Shown piece by piece: positions 1 to 8,004 of a stretch of 18,822 nt of DNA (positions are counted from its first letter, which is position 1; each line of letters starts with the position of its first letter). Made by a program: the position numbers and the translations under genes. Below the pieces are notes generated by a model, which made no database searches, was not told the origin of the DNA, and saw only the letters and a list, made by a program, of their open reading frames with translations. This DNA comes from Deltaproteobacteria bacterium (GTDB taxonomy: Bacteria > Desulfobacterota > Syntrophia > Syntrophales > UBA5619): NCBI GenBank assembly GCA_023487865.1, contig JAMDBG010000067.1, positions 1-18,822 of the forward strand. Reading direction: 5' to 3'.

Positions 1-1680
1 CTTGAGTTTTTCGGCCAGCAGCCACATCACCTCGGTCTCCTCGGCCTTGGCCTGCCAGAGCGGCTTGATCACCGGCTGCTGGATCGAGGCGTGGGCGTGG
101 AGGTTTGCCATATTGACGGAAATGGAAAGTTTTTCCGCCGGTGCGAAGGTGGCCGGCAGCACGATGTCGGCAAATTGGGTCATCTCCGCGGCGTTGGTCA
201 CCATGTGCACGAAGAAAGGCACCTTGGCCATGGCCGTGTCCCAACGCTGAGCGCCGGTGCAGGAGAAGTTGAAATTGCTCCAGGAGCTGATGAACACCTT
301 GATGGCCTCGGGATTCTTCAACAGGCCATTGGCCACGTTGTTGGTGACCACGCCGCTGCCCGGTTTGGCGTTCATCATGGCCGGCATGTCCTTGGCGCCG
401 CGGCCGTCGAGCTTCTTTTCCTTGGAAAATTTCTTAGCGATCTCGTCTTCAAAGGATTCATAACCGGGGAACTTGCCTGTAGGCACCCTCTGGGAACGGA
501 GGACGCCTCCCTCGTTGTCTATCGAGCCGAGCAGGCCGTTCAAGGCGTAAACGCCCATGGCCGAGTAAGTGCCGCGGGGCTGCATGGCAGCGCCTGGTCC
601 CATCCAGACCGCCGTTTTGGGAGCGGCCTTTCCCATGATGCGGGCCGCGCGGACGATCTGCTCCCTGGGGATCAGGGACTCTTTCTCGCCCCAGGCCGGG
701 GTCTTGTCCTTTAGCTCGATGTTCCACCATTTGACGAGGCCGAAGGTTTCCTTCTCGGCAAAGGCCGCCTCGTCCACGGCCTGCCCGGCGATAAAGAGAT
801 TTTTGCCGTCCTTGAAGTCGCCGACGAACGCCTTGTTCCAGAGCCCTTCGGTCAGGATCACGTGGGCGATGGCCGAGACCAGGGCGCCGTCGGTGCCGGG
901 CTTCAGGGGCAGCCACTCCTGGGCCTTGGCGGCCGAGGCGGAAAGACGCGGGTCCACGCAGATCACCGAGCCGCGCTCCAGGATGTCCCCGAACTTGTTG
1001 ATGGTATTGGGAACCTGGCGGTTAGAACTGAGCGGGTCGCATCCCCATACCACCAGACACTGGGTATTGGCCAGGTCGTAGTCACGGTACCCAAAGAACC
1101 CTTCGGTCAGTCCCGATCCCATCTTTTCCGCTTCGGCGCAGATGGCGCTGTGGGAGAAATAGTTGGGGGTGCCGTAGATCTTGGGCAGCGCGCCGTAGAG
1201 CAGATCGGTGGAGGTGGAGGAGTAGCGGCCGCGCATATACATGAGCTTATGAGGTTCGTTGTTCCTGCGCAGTTCAATCATTTTGTCGGCCACAATATCC
1301 AGGGCCTCATCCCAGGTGATCGGAACGAACTTGGGGTCTACGCCCCTGCCTTTCTGGGGATTGGTCCTTTTCATGGGGACCTTCACCCGGTCCGGATCAT
1401 AGAGTTGCTGAAGCATCAGGTGGCCGCGCGGACAGCAGTAGCCGTTGTTGGCCTTGCTGAACTGGTTCCCCCGCACCTTGGTGGCCCGTCCGCTCTGTAC
1501 GAAGAATTCCACCGGACACCAAGCCGTACAGCCCTGGCAGGTGGACGGTATCCAGCTTCCCGTTTCTGTTCCAGGTGTCTTCTGGGCCAATGCAAGCGCG
1601 TTCAGAAGCGGGCCGTTCGCTGCAACCGCCGCTCCCGCTATTAACGAGGCCTTCAAAAACTCCCTTCGGTTAATCCTCAT
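1..1680 (-). CDS. Tat-exported molybdopterin oxidoreductase, ArrA-like (3' end outside window)
   Basis: This is the catalytic subunit of a periplasmic DMSO-reductase-family molybdoenzyme. The frame is open for 560 codons from the ATG at 1680 and runs off the window edge; ArrA proteins are about 850 aa. GGAGGATAAC lies directly before the ATG. The N-terminus has a twin-arginine signal (NRREFLKASLIAG, residues 4-16). A [4Fe-4S] motif follows, CQGCTAWC (C48, C51, C55) with C82 or C83. The likely Mo ligand is C181 in SHSAICAEAEK. R152-Y153, H177, K186 and Y198 fall where I remember the arsenate-pocket residues of Shewanella ArrA (one residue off in one spacing). WNKAFVGDF (281-289) matches the peptide targeted by common arrA primers as I recall them. 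The gene follows the dodecaheme cytochrome by 23 bp, so it is probably cotranscribed. Alternatives are ArxA (arsenite oxidase) or an uncharacterised ArrA-related reductase. The family is sure; the substrate is inferred. Confidence 0.85.
   Translation of the reverse strand, partial: MRINRREFLKASLIAGAAVAANGPLLNALALAQKTPGTETGSWIPSTCQGCTAWCPVEFFVQSGRATKVRGNQFSKANNGYCCPRGHLMLQQLYDPDRVKVPMKRTNPQKGRGVDPKFVPITWDEALDIVADKMIELRRNNEPHKLMYMRGRYSSTSTDLLYGALPKIYGTPNYFSHSAICAEAEKMGSGLTEGFFGYRDYDLANTQCLVVWGCDPLSSNRQVPNTINKFGDILERGSVICVDPRLSASAAKAQEWLPLKPGTDGALVSAIAHVILTEGLWNKAFVGDFKDGKNLFIAGQAVDEAAFAEKETFGLVKWWNIELKDKTPAWGEKESLIPREQIVRAARIMGKAAPKTAVWMGPGAAMQPRGTYSAMGVYALNGLLGSIDNEGGVLRSQRVPTGKFPGYESFEDEIAKKFSKEKKLDGRGAKDMPAMMNAKPGSGVVTNNVANGLLKNPEAIKVFISSWSNFNFSCTGAQRWDTAMAKVPFFVHMVTNAAEMTQFADIVLPATFAPAEKLSISVNMANLHAHASIQQPVIKPLWQAKAEETEVMWLLAEKLK
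1632..1655. repeat. 24-bp perfect direct repeat, copy 1
   Basis: This 24-base stretch, beginning CTCCCGCTATTAACGAGG on the plus strand, is identical to 1802-1825. Here it encodes KASLIAG inside the Tat signal of the molybdoenzyme. The second copy is in the same reading frame near the 3' end of the adjacent cytochrome gene. Confidence 0.9.
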
Positions 1681-1703
1681 GTTATCCTCCTTTCACCAAT
1701 AGG

Positions 1704-3137
1704 TTATTTATTTCCGGCATTAAGCTCCAACTTTATGGATTCGAACTTCTGCAACCCTGTTTCAATCAACAGCATCGCATATTTCTTGTTATGCACCCCT
1801 CCTCCCGCTATTAACGAGGCCTTCATTTCCTGTCCGTCTTTCAGCAGGGAAAGGGCCTTTTTTACGACAGAGTCAGGCAGTTTCCCCTTTGCCTCCTCGA
1901 TCGCGGAAATGGCCTCCTTCTCCACCTCCCGCGCCGCTTTCAGCTCTTCGGAAACATCGCGCTTCCATTTCTTCGCCTGCTTCTCCAGCTCCTTGTCCGC
2001 GTGGCACTCCACGCAGGACTTCATTTCTGCGACTCTTACCTTTCTGCCTTTTCCATCAAGTCCGTCTTTCGTATGACAGCCCAGGCAATTGGTTTTCATT
2101 GCATCATGCGCGATGGGATACTTACCGGTACCGTTGCCCCCTTCGCCGGCGATGAGCAGCTTCTGGTCCCGGTGCGGCTCCGGATGACATGTCGCACAAT
2201 TCCGGATGGCTGCGTCAAGGTACGGTGACTTTTTATGTTCCAGGGGCTGGTGACAGCTGAAGCACCTGGCTGTCTGTTTCGTTACATGCTCCTCATGCAT
2301 CTTCTTTTTGTCTTTTGCCGTTTTCATCAGTTCAGGGGTCGGATTGTGATGGCACTCAATGCAGGAATCGTCCTTCACCTCGACCTTCCCCATGACCAGT
2401 TCGATGTGACAGCTGCTGCACGCTACCTTGGCCTTCTCAAGGCTCTGATGGGTCATGGGTATTGCCTTGTTCTCGCCGGTATTTTCTTCCTTTTTTTCCG
2501 CTCGCAGGGCTTCCTTGGAGATGACATGACACACTGCGCACTTGGCCCGGCCTTCATTGTCCTTTGCCGATCGGAAATGGCAGAGGAAGCATAGTTCCTT
2601 GGGAACCTCAAAATGCCTTCCCGCGGATTGGTGGATGTGACAGGATGAACAGCGAAGCTTTTGTCCCTCTATTGTCTTTTCATCATGTGTCTTGTGTGTG
2701 AAGGGAACAAGGGCGCCCTTGTAGTCTGTTTTGTATTTGGTTTTGTACTCGATCTTTTTTTCAAAGAAATTTTCTTTCGGGTGGCATTTGGCTGTCATAC
2801 AACTGGAATCGTTTACTACCGCCCTTTTCCTGACCTCCTTGTCGCCCGTCGCGATATAGGAGAAAAGCTGTCCCAGCCCCCTGAATTTTACCTTCGGGTT
2901 CATCTTGTCCCCAGGGGCATAATGGCATTCAATGCAATCGACATCCTTTTCGATCTTGCTGTGGCTGCCCGTTTTATGTTTGTCTTTTTTCCACGTTTCA
3001 ACTGCAGTCTTCATGATATGGCATTGCGTGCAAAATGTTGAGCTGCTGGTGTATCTTTCTGCTGCAAATATCACGGCGACGACGCTTACGACCATGATTC
3101 CAAACACGGCGCCGATAATCGTTAACCTTTTCCTCAT
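1704..3137 (-). CDS. Membrane-anchored dodecaheme c-type cytochrome, NapC/NirT-like N-terminus
   Basis: This 477-aa protein is a probable electron carrier between the quinol pool and the periplasmic molybdoenzyme encoded next. An N-terminal membrane helix (residues 5-26, uncleaved anchor) leads into CTQCHIMK, the NapC/NrfH style of first heme. I count twelve heme sites: eleven CxxCH, with first cysteines at 36, 68, 163, 183, 200, 240, 259, 292, 314, 351 and 375, and one CX4CH (C113, C118, H119). Many further His residues could be distal ligands. After residue 380 there is a charged, probably helical tail without hemes, containing GGGVHNKKYAMLL; the G-x-HN-x-x-YA pattern recalls C-terminal helices of multiheme reductases, where the His ligates a heme. 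AGAGG lies about 12 bases before the ATG. Expression is probably driven by the sigma54 promoter upstream. Cytochrome identity is certain; the partner is inferred from gene order. Confidence 0.93.
   Translation of the reverse strand: MRKRLTIIGAVFGIMVVSVVAVIFAAERYTSSSTFCTQCHIMKTAVETWKKDKHKTGSHSKIEKDVDCIECHYAPGDKMNPKVKFRGLGQLFSYIATGDKEVRKRAVVNDSSCMTAKCHPKENFFEKKIEYKTKYKTDYKGALVPFTHKTHDEKTIEGQKLRCSSCHIHQSAGRHFEVPKELCFLCHFRSAKDNEGRAKCAVCHVISKEALRAEKKEENTGENKAIPMTHQSLEKAKVACSSCHIELVMGKVEVKDDSCIECHHNPTPELMKTAKDKKKMHEEHVTKQTARCFSCHQPLEHKKSPYLDAAIRNCATCHPEPHRDQKLLIAGEGGNGTGKYPIAHDAMKTNCLGCHTKDGLDGKGRKVRVAEMKSCVECHADKELEKQAKKWKRDVSEELKAAREVEKEAISAIEEAKGKLPDSVVKKALSLLKDGQEMKASLIAGGGVHNKKYAMLLIETGLQKFESIKLELNAGNK
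1802..1825. repeat. 24-bp perfect direct repeat, copy 2
   Basis: This copy is identical to 1632-1655, offset by 170 bp. It encodes KASLIAG (residues 439-445) in the heme-free C-terminal tail of the cytochrome. The same uncommon codons (TTA ATA) are used in both genes, so the match is at the DNA level and not only in protein. Confidence 0.9.
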
Positions 3138-3276
3138 GATGGCAAATCGACCTCTCTAAGTGAGCGATCCTTCAAACGCTCTGTTCAACTCTCTGATTTT
3201 CATACAGTTCCTCTTTTTTCAAGGTCCGTTACGGGGGCACAGAACTCAGCCTTGGGCAATGTATCCCCGTTCTTCT

Positions 3277-3292
3277 AGCAAATAGCTTGCCA
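3277..3292 (-). promoter_or_regulatory. Sigma54 (-24/-12) promoter for the cytochrome-molybdoenzyme operon
   Basis: On the minus strand the sequence reads TGGCAAGCTATTTGCT, against the RpoN consensus TGGCACGNNNNTTGCW. GG and GC are exactly 10 bases apart as required, and only one informative position differs. Transcription would start near 3266, leaving a leader of about 130 nt before the cytochrome ATG. An NtrC-family activator with an intact GAFTGA loop is encoded immediately upstream, which is the expected partner. Confidence 0.8.
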
Positions 3293-3331
3293 TGTATAAG
3301 TAGTTGAAAACAAAAGATAATATTTATAGGG

Positions 3332-3351
3332 GTGTTACGAAAAAGAAGCGG
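3332..3351. promoter_or_regulatory. Putative activator-binding site, promoter-proximal copy
   Basis: GTGTTACGAAAAAGAA followed by GCGG. The first 16 bases are identical to the site at 3420. The right arm of the palindrome seen there is degenerate here. It lies roughly 65-85 bp upstream of the predicted sigma54 start, a usual place for an enhancer-binding protein. Binding by the 3468-4808 regulator is inferred. Confidence 0.6.
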
Positions 3352-3419
3352 CAAAAAGGACATTAGATGATAACCGGTTGATTATAGAAAAGAAAGACCG
3401 TGAGAATCAAAAGCCGCCA

Positions 3420-3439
3420 GTGTTACGAAAAAGAAACAC
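3420..3439. promoter_or_regulatory. Putative activator-binding site, promoter-distal palindromic copy
   Basis: GTGTTACGAAAAAGAAACAC is an imperfect palindrome of the form GTGTTnC-N6-GnAACAC. It lies 88 bp from the start of the proximal copy and about 155-175 bp upstream of the predicted sigma54 start, between the promoter and the 3' end of the regulator gene. Two related sites upstream of a -24/-12 promoter is the classic enhancer arrangement. Confidence 0.65.
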
Positions 3440-3467
3440 TAAGGAGGGGAGGCGAGAGAGCCTGTTT

Positions 3468-4808
3468 TTACGATTGAATACCGTAAGCGTTCATTTTTTC
3501 CCAAAGCGTCTTCCTGCTGATTCCCAGCATATCTGCGGCCTTTGTCTTATTGCCCAGCGTTGTCTTCAGAACCTTCATGATGTGATTTTTCTCCGCGTCG
3601 GAAGCCACGTCGGAGAGCCGAAGGCCTTTGCCGCTCTGTTCGCCGTTCACAATAAAGGCGGGCATATCATCCTTGTCGATTGTTCCGGACGAAGAGAGGG
3701 TGATGCACCTCTCGACGATGTTTTCCAGCTCCCTGACATTGCCGGGATAATCATAGGCAAGAAGCAGACCGATCGCTTCCCGGGTAAAGCGGACCGTTTT
3801 CGCAAGGCCGCTTCCGTATTTGTCCATGAAAAAGTCGATGAGAGGCAGGATGTCCTCACGTCGTTCCCTCAGCGGCGGCATGACGATAGGTATGACATTG
3901 AGTCGGTAATAGAGGTCTTCCCTGAACCGTCCGGACTTTACCTCTTCTTCGAGCGCCCTGTTTGACGCGGCAATGATGCGGACATCAACGGTCAGCGTCG
4001 TCGTGCCGCCGACCCGGTCGAATTGCCGTTCCTGGATAACCCTGAGAATCTTTGCCTGCGTGGGGAGCGGCAGATCGGCAATCTCGTCAAGGAAAATCGT
4101 GCCGCCGTCGGCGGCCTCAAACCGGCCGGGCTTCCTTCTGACCGCGCCGGTAAAGGCCCCTTTTTCGTGGCCGAACAACTCGCTTTCCGTGAGGCCCTCG
4201 GGGAGCGCGGCGCAGTTCACCTTGATCAGAGGCCTGTCCCTGCGGTTGCTCTGGTAGTGGATGGTGGTGGCGACAAGCTCCTTGCCCGTGCCGCTTTCTC
4301 CCAGAATAAGGACGGTGGCATCCGATGCCGAGACTTTCTCGATAAGGGAGAAGACTTTTTTTATTTCCGCGCTCTCACCGGTGATGTTCCGGCCGCTGTA
4401 GCATCTGTTGAGGTCCTTTTTGAGCCGGATGTTTTCCTCTTTTAGCCCCTTGATCAAGAGCGCTCTTTCGATAAGCAGGAGGAATTCATCCAGGGCAAAT
4501 GGCTTGGTCAGATAATCGAAGGCCCCCAGCTTCATCGCCTCCACGGCGTCTTTTATGGTGCCGTAGGCGGTCATCATGATCACCGGTACATCCTGCTTTT
4601 TGGTGATCTCTTTGATAATGTCGAAACCGTCCAGGTCAGGAAGCCTAAAGTCGGTAATCGCGACATCAAAGGAGTTGTTCCTGAAGGCATGCAAGGCCTC
4701 TGTTCCCGTTTCAAAAGAGGCGACATCATACCCGGCCCTTTTCAACGCGTCTTCCAGGCTGATGCGCATGATCTTGTCATCTTCGACTAACAGGACTGTC
4801 TCTTTCAT
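3468..4808 (-). CDS. Sigma54-dependent response regulator, NtrC family
   Basis: This 446-aa regulator has the complete three-domain layout. The receiver domain (about 1-120) has acidic residues D10-D11, phospho-acceptor D53, T80 and K102. The AAA+ domain has Walker A GESGTGKE (170-177), the sigma54 contact loop GAFTGA (217-222) and Walker B FLDE (239-242). A C-terminal Fis-type helix-turn-helix ends the protein (NKTKAADMLGISRKTLWEKM). The ATG overlaps the histidine kinase stop as ATGA, so the two are probably translationally coupled and form a cognate pair. The likely target is the sigma54 promoter at 3277-3292, just past its own 3' end, through the two GTGTTAC sites. By context it resembles ArxR/ArrR/AioR; the inducing ligand cannot be read from the sequence. 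Confidence 0.95.
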   Translation of the reverse strand: MKETVLLVEDDKIMRISLEDALKRAGYDVASFETGTEALHAFRNNSFDVAITDFRLPDLDGFDIIKEITKKQDVPVIMMTAYGTIKDAVEAMKLGAFDYLTKPFALDEFLLLIERALLIKGLKEENIRLKKDLNRCYSGRNITGESAEIKKVFSLIEKVSASDATVLILGESGTGKELVATTIHYQSNRRDRPLIKVNCAALPEGLTESELFGHEKGAFTGAVRRKPGRFEAADGGTIFLDEIADLPLPTQAKILRVIQERQFDRVGGTTTLTVDVRIIAASNRALEEEVKSGRFREDLYYRLNVIPIVMPPLRERREDILPLIDFFMDKYGSGLAKTVRFTREAIGLLLAYDYPGNVRELENIVERCITLSSSGTIDKDDMPAFIVNGEQSGKGLRLSDVASDAEKNHIMKVLKTTLGNKTKAADMLGISRKTLWEKMNAYGIQS

Positions 4809-6277
4809 GCCGTCTCTTGTACCGGAAACCGTATAATGAATCTACTGCCTTTGCCCGCAACGCTCTCCACTGCGATTTCGCCGCTGTAGTTTCTGATGAT
4901 TTCGTACGTCAACCAAAGCCCAAGACCTGTGCCCTCTCCCGTCGGCTTCGTGGTAAAGAAGGGGTCGAATATCCTGCCGATATTTTCCTGCTCAATGCCG
5001 CAGCCGTTGTCGATGACTTCAAGCGAAACCACGGAATCGTTCCTGCGACCCTTTACTTCAAGCATCCCGCCGTTGTTCATGGCATGGATCGCATTGATGA
5101 AGAGATTCAAGAGCAGCTGCTGAAAGTCATGGACATCAAAGGTAATGCGCAGGTCAGCGGCCACCTCGTTCTTGAAGGCAATCTTTGCCTTTTTTATCTT
5201 ATATTCCAGGAAGGAATAGACGCTTTCCACGACGCTCTTGATGTCCATGTCAACGGGCACGCGTTCGGTTTTCCGTGACATCCACAACAGCTTGCTGACG
5301 GTAGTTTCTATCCTGTCCAGGCCTTCGTTGACAAGGTCCAGATACTTCGCCCTTAATTCCGGATTGCTTCCGTCCTGCTTGAGGATCTGAATGCAGTTGA
5401 AGATCCCCCCCAGGGGGTTATTGATCTGGTGGGCCACACCGGCGGCAAGTATCCCGATGGAAGCAAGCTTTTCCGACCGGACCAGCTTCTCATGGGTCTT
5501 CTTCAGCTCTTCGTTCGCATGCCTGATCCTTTCGATCATGCTGTTGAACCGCTCTCCCAGGACGGCCAGTTCATCGTGCCCCTTCACCTCGACCCGGATG
5601 TCCAGAAAATCCCCCCGCGCCTTTTCCATGGTACTGACGAGCTGTGTAATGGGGCCGATAAACCGTCGGGTTAAAAGCAGAATGATAGCAAAGCCGGTAA
5701 TCAGAAGAACCGTTGTTAATACGATGATGGTCTTGACGGTGGCGAGTATCTCGTTTTCTACCTTTTCCAGGGATACCCCGAACTTCAGGCTCCCCCACCG
5801 TTTCTTGCCGATGGAGAGTGGAACGCCGAAATCCAGCGTATTATGCACACCCGACGACACGTGCTGGATGGTGGTTTGGTCCGATGCAATGGTATTTATA
5901 GTTACCGGATCGGCATAGACTTTTCCATATTCGGTAATGTCGTTGTGCGATATGACCTTTCCCTCCTTGTCGAGAATGGCGATGTAGCGCAGGTCGGCAT
6001 CCTTTCGATTGAATATCTCCATGATATAGTTGTCAAGGAGCCCTCCTTCTTCCACGAGGCCGAGCCGCTCATAGATGAGGTCGTTGATGATCGGGATGGC
6101 AAGCGTTTCTCCCAGCAGGCGACCCTGTTTTTCAACCTCGCTGTATAAGATGCGTTTCTCTCTTGCAACGGCGACATATCCGATGATGCTCATGAACACA
6201 ACGATAGCCAGGGTTGTGATGAGTATGAATTTGTACCGCAGGCTCAGCCTGGAAAAGAAATCCGTCGCTTGGTTCAT
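4805..6277 (-). CDS. Membrane sensor histidine kinase with Cache-like periplasmic domain and HAMP
   Basis: This 490-aa kinase has a first membrane helix at about 17-38 and a periplasmic domain at about 40-180 with a Cache-like segment (YIAILDKEGKVISHNDITEYG). A second helix spans about 184-203, followed by a HAMP domain (204-255) and a short coiled coil. The HisKA H-box is AGVAHQINNPLGG, with H283 phosphorylated. The ATPase domain has the N box (LLLNLFINAIHAM), G1 (VIDNGCGI), F box (DPFFTTKP) and G2 (GEGTGLGL). I chose the ATG at 6277 because it overlaps the stop of the upstream gene as ATGA; an in-frame ATG at 6310 would add 11 residues inside that gene. The 3' end overlaps the regulator ATG. 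It probably reads the state of the PhnD-like protein encoded just before it, as AioS/ArxS do with AioX/ArxX. Confidence 0.93.
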   Translation of the reverse strand: MNQATDFFSRLSLRYKFILITTLAIVVFMSIIGYVAVAREKRILYSEVEKQGRLLGETLAIPIINDLIYERLGLVEEGGLLDNYIMEIFNRKDADLRYIAILDKEGKVISHNDITEYGKVYADPVTINTIASDQTTIQHVSSGVHNTLDFGVPLSIGKKRWGSLKFGVSLEKVENEILATVKTIIVLTTVLLITGFAIILLLTRRFIGPITQLVSTMEKARGDFLDIRVEVKGHDELAVLGERFNSMIERIRHANEELKKTHEKLVRSEKLASIGILAAGVAHQINNPLGGIFNCIQILKQDGSNPELRAKYLDLVNEGLDRIETTVSKLLWMSRKTERVPVDMDIKSVVESVYSFLEYKIKKAKIAFKNEVAADLRITFDVHDFQQLLLNLFINAIHAMNNGGMLEVKGRRNDSVVSLEVIDNGCGIEQENIGRIFDPFFTTKPTGEGTGLGLWLTYEIIRNYSGEIAVESVAGKGSRFIIRFPVQETA

Positions 6278-8004
6278 AATTGCATCTTCGGATGGCATCC
6301 TATACCGCACGTTTGCGGGACCGCTTTGATTTTTGAGCGTATGTCTCCATAATCCTTGTCGGTTGCCTCGGTAAAGCCGTTTTTAAAATCCTCATCGAGT
6401 CGTTTCAGAACCTTCTGACCGTCTGCTGTCTTTGGATCCAATGCAAGAAGCGCTTTTTTAATGTCCTCGATTACCGCTTGCGGGGTCCCAGGACCGGCCG
6501 TCAGGGGGCCGGTGGGGATCGATTCGGACTCGGCGATGACGGCGATGCCGAGCTTCATATACTTTCTGGCAACGGAGTCTCGGACGGCGCCTGCGGCATA
6601 CTGACCTTTCAGCACCGCCTTTACAACGGAATCGTGATAATCGAAGTTTGTATAACTGCCGAGTTCGTTGAGATGGATCCCCGCGCCGGCAAGAAGATAA
6701 CGGGGGATGAGATTCCCCGACGTGGATTTGGAAGAGGCGAAGGCGACGCTTTTCCCTTTGAGATCGGCGATGGTTCTGACAGGCAAGCCCTTCTTTATGA
6801 TAATGACGCTCTTATAGGTTGCCGTACCTTCGACGCCTTTGGACTTCAATATGCTCAAAACACCGTATTTCGCGCGGGCCTCAAGGTAAGTCAACGGGCC
6901 AAGGAGCGCCACATCCGTTTCTCCGGTGCCTAAGGCATTTACCGTTTCTTCATAATTTTTCTTCAGGAGGAGTTCATACTGATAGGGCGTCTTTTCCGCA
7001 AGGTAATCCAGAAGCGGCTGGTACTTCTCATACATGATCCTCGGGTTGTCCTTCGGGATGGCGCCAAGATGGATAATCTTGTTGTCCTTAACCGTTCTTG
7101 CCACCCGGGAACTGTCAACGACGCCCCTCTCCATATCCCGTATGGAGTCATAGTTCTTGTCGGAGACCTCGGCAAACCCCTCTATCATCATGGCATCGAG
7201 GATGGCTTTTCCCTTCGTTGTTTTATGCATGGAAAGAAAGGCGTCCCTTATCTTTTTCCTGAGAGCAGGGTCGATATCCCGCGTTACAACCACAGGAGGG
7301 ATTCCGAAGGGAGGTGAGCGCTTGATGATCCTGGTCTGCCTGGCATAGGGAGACCCGGTCTTCAGCATGTGTTCATAAACGATGCTCTCCATGGCGGCGC
7401 CGTCCACGATCTTCTTTGCCACCATTTCCACCGACTTATTATGGCTGTAACTATATAGGAGCTCTTTGAAAAATCCCTCCGGTGTAAACCCCATGCCTTT
7501 GAGCAGATAGGTCGGATAAAGCTTGCCGGTATTGGATTTGGGGTCCGTGAAGGCGAACACCTTTCCTTTGAGTTCCGGAAAGGTGTTTATAGGGCTCTCG
7601 TTATGGACGATGATATAGGAATGGTAAACGGACCGGCCATTGACGATCGGTCCGACCAGCAGCTCAACCCCAAATTGCGCCCGGTTCTTCACATAGGGAG
7701 CGGAACAGATAAACGCAACCTTGACCTCGCCCTTTTCAAGCAGGACATCCATCTCGTCGTAGGTCCTTCGATTGACCATCCGGACCGGCTGTTTTATCTG
7801 ATCCCCGATGTAATCGATGATGTCCTGGTAGTATTTCACCGCGTCAACGGGTGTGATCATCGAGGAGACGCCGATTTTAACGACATCGGTTGAGAGGGCA
7901 GGCGCATCCTGGGCAAGAAAAAGGGACAGAAGGAAAACGAAGAAAACGAACAGCCGTTTGATTTCGTATTTCAATATATTCGAAATGCGTTTCTTGAAGG
8001 GCAT
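6274..8004 (-). CDS. Tandem PhnD/AioX-like periplasmic binding protein (sensor accessory)
   Basis: This 576-aa exported protein contains two consecutive PhnD-type oxyanion/phosphonate-binding domains. The first (about 40-285) starts at VVKIGVSSM and has PELKGKVFAFTDPKSNTGKL. The second (about 300-555) starts at IIHLGAIPKDNP and has ADLKGKSVAFASSKSTSGNL. Their order and spacing match, so this is an internal duplication. A signal peptide with core LFVFFVFLLSLFL lies at 18-30. I chose the ATG at 8004 because AGGA precedes it by four bases; a TTG at 8076 would place an unlikely extension before the signal. No ABC permease or ATPase is adjacent; instead a kinase and regulator follow by ATGA overlap, so a sensing role is likelier than uptake. 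Only three cysteines are present: C100 in the first domain pocket loop (AFICSAPYV), and C566 and C570 in a C-terminal CGIGCH. Ligand unknown; arsenic oxyanion is the leading guess. Confidence 0.88.
   Translation of the reverse strand: MPFKKRISNILKYEIKRLFVFFVFLLSLFLAQDAPALSTDVVKIGVSSMITPVDAVKYYQDIIDYIGDQIKQPVRMVNRRTYDEMDVLLEKGEVKVAFICSAPYVKNRAQFGVELLVGPIVNGRSVYHSYIIVHNESPINTFPELKGKVFAFTDPKSNTGKLYPTYLLKGMGFTPEGFFKELLYSYSHNKSVEMVAKKIVDGAAMESIVYEHMLKTGSPYARQTRIIKRSPPFGIPPVVVTRDIDPALRKKIRDAFLSMHKTTKGKAILDAMMIEGFAEVSDKNYDSIRDMERGVVDSSRVARTVKDNKIIHLGAIPKDNPRIMYEKYQPLLDYLAEKTPYQYELLLKKNYEETVNALGTGETDVALLGPLTYLEARAKYGVLSILKSKGVEGTATYKSVIIIKKGLPVRTIADLKGKSVAFASSKSTSGNLIPRYLLAGAGIHLNELGSYTNFDYHDSVVKAVLKGQYAAGAVRDSVARKYMKLGIAVIAESESIPTGPLTAGPGTPQAVIEDIKKALLALDPKTADGQKVLKRLDEDFKNGFTEATDKDYGDIRSKIKAVPQTCGIGCHPKMQL

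Noticed and set aside
458..916. Minus-strand open frame inside the molybdoenzyme
   Set aside because: It is another frame of the gene running from 1680 to 1, whose continuous frame carries the Tat signal, iron-sulfur and cofactor motifs.
3440..3467. Terminator after the response regulator gene
   Set aside because: Only a 4-bp stem (AGGC/GCCT) is present and no T-run in the right place, so termination cannot be claimed; read-through into the cytochrome operon is possible.
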